Assembly (NCBI RefSeq): GCF_008831285.2
Contig: NC_045138.2
Span: 4,367,205 to 4,431,204, forward strand
DNA length: 64,000 nt
From: Nymphaea colorata
Taxonomy: Eukaryota; Streptophyta; Magnoliopsida; Nymphaeales; Nymphaeaceae
Direction of reading: 5' to 3'
Positions 34,771 to 46,840 of this stretch are shown piece after piece. The position numbers and the translations under genes are program-made. The notes under the pieces were generated by a model. That model did no database searches, had not been told where the DNA came from, and saw only the letters and a program-made list of their open reading frames with translations. How positions within the stretch are numbered: position 1 is the first letter of the stretch; each line of letters opens with the position of its first letter.

Positions 34771-35465
34771 GCAGTAAAAGGTATAGTTTGTTAACTGTTT
34801 TGGATGGAATTCTAATATATTTCATTCATGAACCGTGTAGCCATGAGTTAACCTCGACAGTTTTTTTTTTAACATATAAAACGATAAAGTTGAAAAGCCA
34901 TTTAAAATTGTTGAGATTTATTTCCGAACATATGAAACCTAGTTGTCTTTAGGAGCGGTATGCAAAATATGGTTAATTATAAAAATAAAATGAATAAAGA
35001 ATTTTCATCGAACCAACCTTGGAAACATGATACACCAACACGCGTTAACAGCTTTCCGAACTACTGAACTTGAATCTTGAATAATCTCAACTAAAATTGA
35101 TATGGAATGGTATAGACGCTCGATACTCCACAGGGCTTACATGAAGACGCGCACACACAATATATATATATATATATATAACCACTGACAGGGTAAATGA
35201 ATTTTATTAGATGGTTAAAATTTAAAAATTTGTTCTTACACACAAATATTAACGTGCGGGAGTAGGTGTGGGTGTTGCCCATATAAGTCTACAAAAAATA
35301 TTTTATTTTCAGAATGAAACTTCACTTCATTTTTTCTCATTCACGCCTTTAAAATTTAAAATTACATAATTCATGCCCCTTTACCAAAATTCTCTGGTTC
35401 TGCAGTCCACAGTTTATGATTGACTTTATTGATGAATTTTTAAAGCTACCTGGCATCTATTGATT

Positions 35466-35533
<68 letters not shown>

Positions 35534-35848
35534 CCATAACTACCTCATCTTTGCATAGGCCCCAAGCATTAAAGTTCGGCTTTGGCTTGCACATTAACCA
35601 TTGATGCGTGATTGCGAGTGTGACGACATGGTTCCTACCATATTAACTCTTTCATTTATTTCAACCTGAAGGCCTTGAATTGAATCTCTAGCTAACTGCG
35701 CATAGTTCTTGCTAAACACGTGCTAATAACACACACCAAACTAATAACTTTAAGTATCTTCAATACACCATATACTATAGACTTCCAGGCGTAAAAAAAT
35801 CAACAATTACATTATTAGCTGAGTAGACGATAATATATTCGGGATATA

Positions 35849-35918
<70 letters not shown>

Positions 35919-36882
35919 TTATTTTTCCAAGTTCAATTATGGAAAAATATATATAAATGCAAACTACATGTCTAAAACGTAAAGGCTTAAAAACCATGGT
36001 TTTCAAAAATGTATGACCAATTAAAATAAAAAACCAGCCTCGTTTTAATTTTTATGTAATATTATCTACCCATTTCAAATATGGGATTTTTAACCCCACC
36101 GAATTTTAAATGCAAAGACCACGTCCTTGAAGTAGATCGCAAAAAAAAGGAAAAAAACAGTGGAATTGTTCAAAATGAATATGGTACATCACATATATGT
36201 TGTGTATACTACTAGATTTTGTCTTAAGGTTACATCACATATCTGTTGTGTATACTACTATAACCATGGCAATTAATGTTATCTCTTGATTTAATGAGTG
36301 CTGGAATAATTTCAATTATCGTAGGCCTAGTGCTTATGTGTATATACAAAAAGTATAAATACAACTTACTTTTGCTAGATCTTAGGCCCCAGACAAATTA
36401 GTAAAAGCGCCGTGGTCGATCGAAAGTACTAGATGTGTCCTTCCATTACAAAGAAGTAATTTTTTTTTTCCCTTGATCACAGCGGGATTTGAGCCATGTT
36501 AATCTGCACAGAAAATATCAAGCATTGAAAATAATCTAACAAACGACTAAGAAATCCAAATTTTTAAACGAAAAGCACTAAAACTTTTCTTTTCTGCGTC
36601 CAAACTATCAAGACTCGCACATGAAATATGCAACGAATCCTCCATTATTGATCCAGAATATGCATAAAATGGTGGCTTCAATGCTTCGTTGTTAAAAATT
36701 TCAAGGTATATGTTCTGCCATTACTGAGGAGGCAAAGTATCGAATGAAAAATGAAACCCCTCTCCTTTCTGACATCACCACATCATCATCGTATTCCAAA
36801 CAGAATCCGAACGGTGCTCTCTATTTTTAAGGCCATTAAAGGAATTTGAAAAGGCCTGCATGATCCTATTTTTCCCCGTTCC

Positions 36883-36884
<2 letters not shown>
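34771..36884. other. intergenic DNA with large AT microsatellites
   Basis: Contains (AT)n at 35,160-35,180, about 30 AT units at 35,470-35,529, and an AT run joined to GA at about 35,858-35,920. A direct repeat of a TACATCACATAT.TGTTGTGTA word lies at 36,184 and 36,231. No gene recognised. Confidence 0.5.

Positions 36885-36913
<29 letters not shown>
36885..36913. repeat. (GA)n microsatellite
   Basis: Pure GA run about 230 bp upstream of the small gene at 37,141. GA runs are frequent in plant promoters and leaders. Confidence 0.9.
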
Positions 36914-37012
36914 GCATCCCTTACTTTTTCTTCCTTCACTGAGTAAATCCGTCAATTAAATTTAATTTTGGTTCATCAAAACGCGTTAACAGCTTTCTAC
37001 GGTGGAGCATGG

Positions 37013-37030
37013 CACGTGTTAGGACATGCA
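37013..37030 (+). promoter_or_regulatory. G-box/ABRE core plus RY element
   Basis: CACGTG at 37,013-37,018, within GCACGTGT (an abscisic-acid response core), is followed at 37,025-37,030 by CATGCA, the RY core bound by B3 factors such as ABI3/FUS3. The pair lies 42 bp before the TATA box. This combination is characteristic of seed-maturation promoters. Confidence 0.65.
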
Positions 37031-37071
37031 ACCACACACAGGCAGAAACAGGAGACAGAGCAAAAACGACC

Positions 37072-37077
37072 TATAAA
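37072..37077 (+). promoter_or_regulatory. TATA box
   Basis: TATAAA 69 bp before the ATG at 37,141, leaving a leader of about 35-40 bases if transcription starts about 30 bp downstream. Confidence 0.6.
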
Positions 37078-37140
37078 GCCACGGCGAGCTCCATTTCCCC
37101 TCCGTCAGAGGCACGGGGTAGTCGACTCACCTGGGGAACA

Positions 37141-37398
37141 ATGGCGAGCAAGGATCAGCATCCTAAACAGCAGCAGCAACTCAGGCGGCCGGAACAGGCA
37201 GCCGGGCAGGAGGAACTTCCGCTGGAAAGCAGCCCCTACGTGAAGCACAACCTAGAGGAGTACAAGCAGGAGGCCTACGGGACGCAGGGCCACATGCAGC
37301 CGGTGGACAGGGGCGCCGGCAGCACGGACGCGCCCACTCCATCAGGCGGCACGTTGCCGGAGAGCAAACTAGGCGCCGTCAGGCGTGCTGCTCCTTAG
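37141..37398 (+). CDS. small hydrophilic seed-maturation (LEA-like) protein
   Basis: An 85-residue protein with no hydrophobic core, signal peptide or cysteine. It has a Q/K-rich start, a conserved-looking centre with SSPYVKHNLEEYKQ and YGTQGHMQPVDRG, and a Gly/Thr/Pro tail with STDAPTPSGG. From memory of the family, small plant proteins annotated as seed maturation or LEA-like share the pattern SSPYV..LE.YK..GYGT.GH..P..G.G..TDAP..SG; they accumulate in maturing seeds and probably protect during drying. The ATG at 37,141 is chosen for its context (ACAATGGCG) and for fit to the pattern; an in-frame ATG at 37,009 would add a basic stretch and lies upstream of the TATA box. The body is GC-rich, unlike its surroundings. 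The ABRE and RY sites upstream support the assignment. Single exon, intact. Confidence 0.75.
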   Translation: MASKDQHPKQQQQLRRPEQAAGQEELPLESSPYVKHNLEEYKQEAYGTQGHMQPVDRGAGSTDAPTPSGGTLPESKLGAVRRAAP

Positions 37399-38774
37399 AC
37401 CTAGTGGGTCTTTCCCCCCATATTTATATGTTTCACGCCTTAATTTCCTTCCTTCTTTCTTTTGTTCCAGAGAGAAGAACAAATAGCAAATAGGAGAGAT
37501 GCATAAGTCGAGCATTAATGGCAGCACTTCAATGATGTGGTGGCGTTTCACCTGCCATAAGAATCGACTTTGCTTCTTCATCTGCTTTTTTGTGAAGTTG
37601 CCATTGACGTACTTATTTCTGCTTTACAAACTGTGCATAGATTCAGGCTAAATCATCCCCTCATGACATGCATGGCTCTAGCTCTATAAATATTGACCAA
37701 TTCACGCTAGATCATTGGCTCAGGCATTTAAAATTAGGTCCTAAACCTTCATATGTTGATAATTTTTTTTTTTTAGAAAAATGACGTACATACGCCTGGA
37801 AAAAATTGTTCTGTAGTTCAAGAAAAATGACTAAATCCTTTGTTGTATTGGACATGCAACCGTATGATTGAAGTTATAATTGCTAAAGATGATTTTTTTT
37901 TAAGTAGGAAACTAAAAAAATGATGCCAACAAAGAGAAATCAAGTGTACACATAGAAATCAAGAGGCCAGCCAAAAAAAAAAAAAGCAGAACACCATTCA
38001 AAAGCGGAGCTGCTCAAGTACTTCCACTTATTACCATAAGCATCAAACACCTTCCAGATCTTAGTTTTGTTAATTAATCCATATCACAAGAATGGCATTT
38101 TTGAGAGCGGTCTGAAACCGTTGCTAAAAGGTTGGGCGACCGTTCCTAAAGGTAATTAGGAAAGGTCAACCTTGACCTCCCTTCCTACTGCTGGTCAAGA
38201 CTTTGATGGGTGTCGAGTCTGTCTCTCTCTCCCTTTCCGCAACTGAATTGGATGGTAATCTTCCCCGTTCATACCATACCGACCATCACCCGAGTCACCA
38301 TCACTTCCGTTGGACAGTGGGTTTCCTTTTTATTGTGTTCCTTGTATACTTTGTACACTTCTAAAAATGAATGTTAAGGATGTTATTGTAAAATAATATA
38401 AATTCTATCATTTCCTTACCTTTCTATCCAAACAAGCTTTATAATCACATCTTTTCTTTTCTCTCCTTTCCTTTTCCTTCCTTTCTCATTCTCTTTCCCT
38501 CCCTTTCTTTTCCTTATCTTTTCACTCCTCCCTTTCCTTTCATTTCCTTTCCCTCCATCCAGACAAAGTGTAAAGAAAAGAAATTAAGTCATGTTATCTT
38601 AGTATATATGCAAGTTTGTATTTAAGATTATCATCAAATTTAATACAACAAGAACCAAGTTTATCCATATTATGGATGCTACGAAAAAATTACATGACCT
38701 AATTTAAGATGTTAGATGATTGAAAGCCAACTATATGAGTAAAAGAAATAATATTACACTCATTTTGAACATGT
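37399..38774. other. 3' flank and intergenic DNA
   Basis: Follows the LEA-like gene. Contains a CT/TTCC-rich tract at 38,450-38,570. No gene recognised. Confidence 0.45.
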
Positions 38775-38803
38775 CACTAGTGGAAAACCATTGCTTATAA
38801 AAG
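38775..38803 (+). mobile_element. possible CACTA (En/Spm-type) transposon terminus
   Basis: CACTAGTGGAAAACCATTGC matches the usual start of plant CACTA elements (CACTA followed by a G/A-rich tail). Words such as CCATCGCTAA, CCGTTGCTAG and CCATCGATAA at 39,830-39,920 could be sub-terminal repeats. I found no matching inverted end and no transposase, so only one end is proposed. Confidence 0.35.
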
Positions 38804-41099
38804 TTTTTCTTAGTTATAGAAACAATTAAAACCATTTCAAAACTTGAATGCTACAAATTTAAGTTCTTTCAAAATTTTAGTGCAAAATGAATCTGGATTT
38901 GAAATTGGTTGTCGCACTCCCTTTGTTTTACACTTATCTTGCAGAAGAAGAAGCTCACATAAAAAGAGATTATTTCCTTCCTCCCCTACATTATAGGACT
39001 TAAAACGGATTTTTTGACATAAGGTACTATGGCTTTTGTGCATAGATATTTGTCCTTATTTATAGGCTAGCAACCATGAAGCTTTGAGAAACGGTGACAA
39101 GTTTTTTTTCAAGTCAGTGGACCTCAAATCAGTCTCGTCTTTGCAGCTCCTTATGTAATTCTCTTTTATCAAATCACAAACATTTGGTTTATGTCATTTC
39201 TTTTCTGCGGTGTAGGATTTCAACCTTTTATTTCTAAAATTTTTCCCTTCTCTGTTTGAAACCAGATTCACTTTCAGATTGATTTCTTTAAGACTTAAAA
39301 TTAGATTTACTCCACTTTATTGTTTACCTGAAACTGACACACACATTTAATGTTAGACAGTTGAATACTAAACAGATAATGAATAACTCTCACCCTCAAT
39401 CTTTTACAAATCCACACAGAGAAAAAGGTAGTTGGGCTTTTTTGTCAGTGTTAGTCCACACCTTTGTTTTTTGTTTTTCTCTCCATCGTCGATCTGAAAA
39501 GCAAGGGTTAAAATTGTTCCTTAGTCATCTATGATCTAAATTTCTAAAACCTAGCAGTCTCTCTCTCTCTCCGTACATAAGAGTTCAACACTGCCGTGTG
39601 CCCATGTTTTTAACAGCTAAAATTTAAAAATTTGTCACACGAGAAGACAACCACTGAATTGGTATTAGCCATGATTTGTGATGTAAAGATTGTATGCATT
39701 GGCTTTAGTGACAATTTATTGTCTTCTTAGCGTTGAATTTTAAATTTTGTCCATTTGGCGACTACCCATCACCCAGCAGAATTCACCGCTCCCATATATG
39801 AGAACTTAAATCTACCTAGAAGCACTGCAAACCATCGATAAGCATCATGAACCGTTGCTAGACTATAAACCATCGCTAATTTTAACTACAAATTTTTTTA
39901 TTTTTAGCAATTTGCCATCGTCCAACATCCAATAGGTTTGAATTCCCATATAAACAAGGTATTAAGCATAGAGGTAAGTTCAAAGGTGGCCTTCATTAAA
40001 ATTTCTGTCACCTCAGTTATGATTTAAACCAAAATTAAATTTAATTGACGGATTTTGATAAGGCAGGCAACCTTTCAAAAAATAATATTGAACGGACACA
40101 TTTTCACAAAAAACTTATGAAGAGTCATGACTTTTATAAAGTCAGCCGCTTTTTCATGACAGGCGGTCTTCGTAAAGTTTAAAAATGTAAAGGCATGTAT
40201 CTTTAGAATTAATATATTGTGACCAATATTCTTAATTTTTAAAAATGATAATATTTTCATTACTGTGTTTTAACGCCCGTGTATGCAAGTGGTGGAAGAC
40301 CACATACAAGACAAGGCAAAGATTGTATGAGGGTATGGCCATGCTACTAGGTTTAGAGTTATTCATATTAAATTCACCAATTACAATCGAATCCAGAATG
40401 AATTTTTTTAACCATTTAAAACAACTCTGTGCTCACACCCATATTGACAGGTACACACCCCTCATGTTCGTGAAGGATCGCGGCTCATTCTTCACCATTG
40501 CAAAAAATGGAAACTACTTCAACTGATTCAACATTTCCAGTTAGCTTGCTACCAAAGCATGCCAACAAAACTATGATATTGAGCTTTTGACCTCAAATCC
40601 AACTCTCTAGCCAAACAGGTGGTGGTCAACACAATATATTAAACACATCCACATGCTCAGAAGCGCTCCATACTTCAAACTGAGCAGGCCGCCTTAAAAG
40701 AATTCCAAGTAAAAATTAGTCCCCGTTTAATAACAAACGTTCCTATACTGTAGAAACAGCAAGATAACTGAATGATTAAGGCATTTATGCTTGAGGAAAA
40801 ACCAGAATATGCATCGTCAGCATGTTTAGGATAATAAAATCCAACAAGCTCATATGAATAAAGAAATTGATTGTTTATGTCACACACTTGTGGAAAAACC
40901 AGAATATGTATCACGAACTTGAAATTTTCCACTATGCGTCTATGCCCCTCAGATTGTCCTTGCTGAGATCTTGAACTTGATACAGTCATTGCTTGTATGT
41001 ATAATGTATTCCAAAAATTGTTGACAATTTGAACATAATTAATGTCAGGTGGTTTTATATATCTTTTTGATGAAACTTTTAGCAGTAATACAATTGGTT
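38804..41099. other. intergenic, no gene recognised
   Basis: Mostly AT-rich. Frames at 40,245-40,526 and 40,675-40,989 lack any recognisable domain. Confidence 0.4.
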
Positions 41100-41395
41100 T
41101 GATTCAGTAAACGAGTTAAACGAGTCGAGCTCGACTATTAGTTTAATTCTTAAACGTTAAACGAGTTAAACGAGTCAAGCTCGACTAAACGAGTTAAACG
41201 AGTTGAGCTCGACTATTAAACAATTAAACATTAAACGAGTTAAACGAGCCGAGCTCGAGCTCGACTATGTATAGTCGAGTCGAGTTCGAGCTCGTGTTAG
41301 GAACTCGACTCGAGTTCGAGTTCGAGTTCGAGCTCAAGTATTTTGAGCCGAGTCGAGTTCGAGCTGGGCGAGCTCGAGCTCGACTCGGCTCGTGT
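41100..41395. repeat. GAGCTCGA-word repeat, copy 3 (densest)
   Basis: ACGAGTTAAACGAGTCGAGC recurs several times at 41,110-41,250, then dense self-complementary GAGCTCGAGCTCGACT words run to GGCTCGTGTGCAGCCCTAA. The block can fold on itself. Probably a non-autonomous DNA element; the same vocabulary is at 15.0 and 16.2 kb. Confidence 0.6.
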
Positions 41396-41401
41396 GCAGC
41401 C

Positions 41402-41486
41402 CTAAGGCCTGGTACCCGGCCCGGCCTGGCCCGACAATATTATCGGGCGGGCCCGGGCTTTAGGCCCAGCCCGATGCCCACCCCTA
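41402..41486. mobile_element. short GC-rich palindromic element
   Basis: A GGCCTGG..CCCGGCCCGGCC arm is followed by GGGCGGGCCCGGGC and closes with GATGCCCACCCCTAA, so the right end reads TTAGGGGTGGGCATC inward, a typical plant hAT-MITE end. It stands out sharply against AT-rich DNA. Confidence 0.55.
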
Positions 41487-43352
41487 AAACGACACATAGA
41501 ATTCATAGACATATAAAGGTTTACTTTCAAAAGAGCAATGAACAATATACCACAAAATGCACATCAAAAGTCCAGTCAGTTTGAGTCAAGAAAGTATTAT
41601 TCTACTTTGGGTTTGCTCTTCACAACTTAGTAAAACTTTAAATGAGAGTCAACAATGCATATTACAAATACAATACAATGAACTCATTAAAGGTTCAATT
41701 TGCCTAAACAATTACAAAAAGTTCAATGAAAATTAAAGCAGCCAACAACCCACTGCCTCGAGCCAAGCCCAAAATCTAAACCCAAACTCTGTCCAAGTGT
41801 ACAAGGGATGCCAACCTCCACACATGCATGGTTTGACATTTTATGCATATCTAGCATTAGTTCATTTGGTTCACGTCTTTCATCTTCAAACAATAAGAGT
41901 GTGCTTGACAATTAATCTCAGATTTCAATTCCAAAGCAGATCTAGCTAAGATCCCTTTTATGTGGGATGCACCGTGGAAACAAACACTGGATTTTACTAC
42001 TATGTAGAAAAAAAATGATTTGTTTCCCATGCACTTATGGCAAAAGCATCAGATTTGAGGTTGAATGGAATGAGATCTGTCATCAAATTCATGAATCTGA
42101 GATTCTAGTGATCTCAAATCTGAGGTTACCAAACGCTCCATAAAGGACTTCACTTATTGTCAAACAGAAGTTTTTGTTCATTACACAAACAACATGCAAG
42201 TAATACACAAAGTAGAAACAATGAAGCACTTTACCTCTTATTAGTTTGACCTAACCTACCTCAAGAAGCACTTAAATGTTTTTTGAATTTCCAGATCAGA
42301 ATACAAGGAATTCGACTGCCTTTGTGTTCAAAAATTGACTGGTATGTTGAGTGCTATAATTAAAAATAAGTTCTTGCTGCATTGATTCCTTGACTTGAAC
42401 AAACTCAACAAATTGCATACGGTCAAATCAAGTGTGCCACTCTTAATTTCATACTCTAAGTGTGATATTAGGCAATGAAATTGATAAAGTTGAGATTAAT
42501 GATATGTTAATTGAAATTAAACACTTAATGGAGTTGGTAATGGCTGACTTAGCCATTACCTAGTGATGGCCTTGATCAATCTAGGCAACTCAGGTGGCCA
42601 GTCCATTTCTACCAAGTTCATGGTGTGCAGTCGGGTATGTGGTGGCCAACTATGTCTAGCAGTCACCGGGTTCGTGTTGGTGGACTTAGTTGAGGTTGGT
42701 CAGACAGGCTTATCTGGTTGGGGATTTAAATTGTTACTTCACCCAGATTTTCTTCTAGCCTATGTACTTCTGAATTGTCCATGTTTGCATGTTGTATTTG
42801 GAGATGTATTAAGTTCTTAGAGGACATTTGTTTGACTTGATCTAAAATCCCCAGGATTTAATAACTATGGACTTAAAATCAGTCAGACTTTCCTTATTCT
42901 GATCTTAAATTTGACATCTTCTTAATGTAGAAAAAAGGTGAAGGATTTGAGGATCCTTAGTTTCATGAATGATCAGTTGTACCATAGATGTTTTGTCACA
43001 TCAGTCAAAAAACATGTCATATCAGATTTATATCAAATAGTCCAAATTTGAAGGAATCAAGTGACTTCTGAGAATTCACCCATTGCAATTGATTTATAAA
43101 GGAACGGGTTAGGTGTTAAACACCTATAAATTTGTTGTCAATTATGACATGTATTTTCTTCTTATTCAACTTTTACTGACATCTTACTCCCATTTATTTT
43201 TATGTCATACGTAGGTTAGTAGATTTGGTGGATCTAATTTTTACAATTGTGGAAAAACTTTATATTGGTGGATCTAGTTATTTATATATATTTTCTGGAA
43301 AACTTTATATGTTGGTTATCAAGATAGCTAGTTGTTGATAGAAAACGATCTT

Positions 43353-43387
<35 letters not shown>

Positions 43388-43873
43388 ATTACATTTTGAA
43401 TAAAAGACAAATTTACATGTGAAAAATATGGTCCATCTTTTTGTTTTTATGGGTCATGTCACATATTCTCCTGTCTTGCCCTAATGTAGGTCATGCACTT
43501 TAACCATTTTTCGTGATAAGTAGTGCAACCGGTTAGGTTGAATGTGATATTGTAGTTATATTAGTAATTCAAATCTTGGAAGGTGCTATTCACCCTTATA
43601 GATGTTCTTGTCTCTCTCTCTTCGTTTTTAGAATACAGAAAATAAACAACCAAGCATCTAAAACAAGCTCACCATCACCATCATTTTATTTATCAATCTC
43701 AATAATAACATTGAGCGCTAGAAGTTTTTTATTAATCAAATGAATAAAACATGGAAATATGACTGGTAAGACACATAGAAAATAAAGATAGCCCATGCTT
43801 GCTACCTGCCTTTTACTTTAACAGGCCAAAGGAGACAAACCATATTACCCTAAAAAATAAGGGAAAAAAAAAA
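41487..43873. other. intergenic, no gene recognised
   Basis: AT-rich. (AT)n joined to (GT)n at about 43,350-43,388. No supported gene. Confidence 0.45.
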
Positions 43874-44192
43874 ACTCGTTCAAGAACTCATTCCAAGTGT
43901 CGGGCAGCCCGTGCAGGCACCAACAGATACAGTTAGCATAAGTCTTGGGGTCGGCCTTCTGCTCGGGGTTCAGAAGCTTGCCTTACCGGATTGTGTAAAC
44001 CAATGTATGTGCGTCTTTCCGGTACTTGGACAGGGTCACCAGGTTTACGAAAAACACTGGAACCTTCATTGAGGAGCTCAAGTTCTCGCCACCACTAAGA
44101 GTCGCTGGTCCATTCCCACCTCCAAGTGTGAGATGTTTTTCGGGATCGGCGTGGTATCCAACGAGTTCGGGTTGAACGAGTCCATGCCCCTA
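43874..44192 (-). pseudogene. trichome birefringence-like (TBL, PC-esterase) last-exon relic
   Basis: TBL proteins are Golgi O-acetyltransferases that modify xylan and other wall polymers. The minus strand reads, in family order, MDSFNPNSLD and HLEVGMDQRLLVVAR, then KVPVFFVNLVTLSKYRKDAH, YTIR and GKLLNPEQKADPKTYAN, ending CLHGLPDTWNEFLNE, which is the C-terminal part of a TBL. A splice-acceptor-like GTTGTAG precedes it at the right, so it corresponds to a last exon. Lesions: a one-base loss after VVAR, a TAA in place of the Gln codon of the usual RQGKLL, and a truncated C-terminus. The catalytic D-x-x-H (usually ADC.HWCLPG) has become N-x-x-C, losing both residues. I saw no upstream TBL exons. 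A dead gene fragment, GC-richer than its neighbours. Confidence 0.85.
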
Positions 44193-44833
44193 CAACATCC
44201 AACATTATTATTAAGGGGAAAAGTTGCTGGCAATGCCGGCCGTGCCCCTTCTACCTGACCAATCTTCTTTACAAATTAGTTTTCAAGAATATGTTACATT
44301 TTGGCGACAAAAACAGTTTGTTGCAATTTGTTCTAAAGTTAGTGTATTTATGTAAAACATTGTAATACAATATTTTATGAGTCCGCTTCATTCTTTAAAA
44401 CAAATTTATGAAGCCATCGGGAGTAGAAAAATGAGTGCTTAGGCCTTCAACACTTTTTAGCATATTTCATTTGGTTTAGTAACAAATGAAGTTTTAATTT
44501 GCAACGTAAGTCTTACAATAATAAATCAGAGAAGTCCTTATGGACAGGGGCAAAGCAAAGGAGCCCCCTTAAGATTTTTGAAAAATAAGATGTTATATGT
44601 TGGAGAGAATTTACATGACACTTCAAAACCAGGTTTTTTGGAATATTTACACGCTCAAAACCTAATTTTGTAAACTAGAGCAGAAAAGCTGGTAAAAATT
44701 CATATAAACTAGATTTTGGGTGTTCCACCCAAACAAATAAACAAATTTTGAAAACTCATTAGAAACCTTAGGTTTACATAAAAAACTTTTCAAAATTTGT
44801 TTGGAACATGGTGCCATCAGAATGACCCTTTAA

Positions 44834-44837
<4 letters not shown>
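44193..44837. other. spacer without recognised gene
   Basis: AT-rich; no other TBL exon identified here. Confidence 0.4.
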
Positions 44838-44888
<51 letters not shown>

Positions 44889-44912
44889 TATGTGTGTGTG
44901 TGTGTGTGTGTG
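44838..44912. repeat. (AT)n-(GT)n compound microsatellite
   Basis: AT run of about 48 bases followed by a GT run of about 22 bases. Confidence 0.95.
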
Positions 44913-44941
44913 TTTTGTGCCTTATAAAAAAAAGCCCCTAA

Positions 44942-45349
44942 GGATGTCAATGAATCGGATTCAAATCCGATATATCCCTAATTATATATGCTATTTTGGA
45001 TATTCATATATTCGGATTCAAATTCAGATTCGAACACGAATAAAGAAAAGTCATATCCAAATCTGAATCTGAATACGAATCTGATTTTTGTATTCATATT
45101 CAAATCCGAATCCCAATTTTGAACTGGATTTTATCAAATTTCAAAATATAATAGCATTAGATACAAGATAGCTGTCTAAAAATGAATCAATCCAAATTCA
45201 TCTCCATATTTGATTGGATATTTTTATATATCCAAATCCGAACCAGATCGAATGCCATTTATTAAATCTGATTCCAATCTGATCCGATTTCTTAATCAAA
45301 TATTAAACTTTTTCTATATTCAATCGAATATCTGATTCAATTTGACATC
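44942..45349. mobile_element. MITE-like element of the GGGATGTCAA family
   Basis: Opens GGATGTCAATGAATCGGATT and closes CTGATTCAATTTGACATCG; the ends are inverted repeats extending into flanking CTAA/TTAG. The interior alternates AATCCGAATC and GATTCGGATT words. About 408 bp, the clearest copy of the family. Confidence 0.65.
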
Positions 45350-46334
45350 GTTAGTGGCCCATGTAAAAATATTTTGAGAATTAAACTCTGTGTTACTATT
45401 ATAAACATGGATTGAGACATATGTGACCGCGGGGATGTATATTAGTTCATCATGGACCCATCGGGTCAGAAATCTGATCACATTTAGATCCAAAATCTTA
45501 TTGGTGGACCAGGACCTGCCCCTAGGGAGAATGAGACAAGCTCTGAACTGTCTGATTACGGATCGAACCTGTTGCATTATGGACCCATGCAGACCCGGAA
45601 CCATGACAGCCGACGCATACAGGATCTCTCTGTCCCCCATTACGTGGATCCCCCTCACTCCCCATGTGCAACATTTTTATTTCTCCTCAGCTAGATATTA
45701 GAAAAATGTGATTTTCCACGTAGATCTTAGGTCATCAAGGAAGAAAAAGAATGAAGCGGTACACTAAAATTTTATTATTTTAATATTATAATTTTTTTTA
45801 AGGAGATATGGTGCTTCGAGACTCGGGATCTTATGTACCGAAAACCGGATCCATAGATTCCCTTTGTTTTGGTAGAAAATGGTGACAAAGAACAAATTAA
45901 GAAAGAGGAATAGAAACGGATTGGGACCCATTGGGACAAAGGGGATTTGACCAAATTTTCAGCATCCTTTCATACGCCACCGGCCTCTCGATCTCGTCAT
46001 ATTCCGTGGAGCCATTCTCTGCCGGTTTCGGCGAGAAAGAGATCAGTAAGAGGAAACAAATATGAGTCACCCCCAGCAGTTCCCTTCCTTATGAACTTCA
46101 ATCCAAAAGCATAATAACTTACAAAACTTTCTTCTTGAATGTGAATGTGTTCTTCCACCAGATATATGTATTGAAGATCAGGTAACACATATATATATAT
46201 AATAACGAGCTATGCCCAGTAATGTACTGAATATTGCCAAAGCAACTTATTTTAGAGGATCCTTTTCCGCATTAAATAGTTTACAGCAACAGCTAAAATT
46301 TGGCTTCTTTCATGCATATTTGATAAGTATGCAC
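45350..46334. other. spacer, partly GC-richer, no gene recognised
   Basis: 45,420-45,670 and 45,970-46,100 are richer in G+C than their surroundings and carry short frames, but none shows a domain I can name. Confidence 0.4.
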
Positions 46335-46840
46335 TCTAACGGTACATGTTCTCATGGTATATTTAATATATTATGTTTTCATCAGAATGAAAGGTCTTTA
46401 AACAAAAAGAGAGAAAACATATGAATGGAAAGAAAAATGGGGCAAAAAACTTTCCCTATAAATAAGAATATATAAAAAAAATGATGATATTTTTGTATGT
46501 TGTTATTAAAATATTATTACTCAGGTATCATTATTAGATTACTATTTTTGATATTATAAATTATTACCATCATCATCATCAGCTAAAATTTGCTTCTTAA
46601 ATACCCTATTGATTTTCTTATTAAAGATTTTGATATAGAGAATATATCGTTTAATTAATCCGATCCAACAACAATTTCAGTTCCAATTGGATTCAACCAA
46701 TTCTTAGAATCATGAGCTTTCGGATTTGATTCAAAAATGATTTTGTTGACATTAACGATACCGATTTAACCAGCTAGGAGACATGTCAACTTTCAACTTT
46801 GTACACCATACTTTGAGTGAGAAAATTATTTTCTACAATT
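46335..46840. repeat. composite repeat, copy D (first module only)
   Basis: ACATGTTCTCATGG.ATATTTAATATATTA at 46,345 matches the NLR 3' flank at 12,513, and the CATCATCATC block (46,565) with CCCTATTGATTTTCTTATTA follows as in 12,505 and 31,840. The later part (ATTGGATTCAACCAATTC, GTACACCATACTTTGAGTGA) matches 32,010-32,160. Later modules are absent. Confidence 0.7.

Noticed and set aside
36968-37243. Alternative 91-codon frame overlapping the LEA-like gene
   Set aside because: The +1 frame lacks the conserved seed-maturation pattern and starts upstream of the TATA box.
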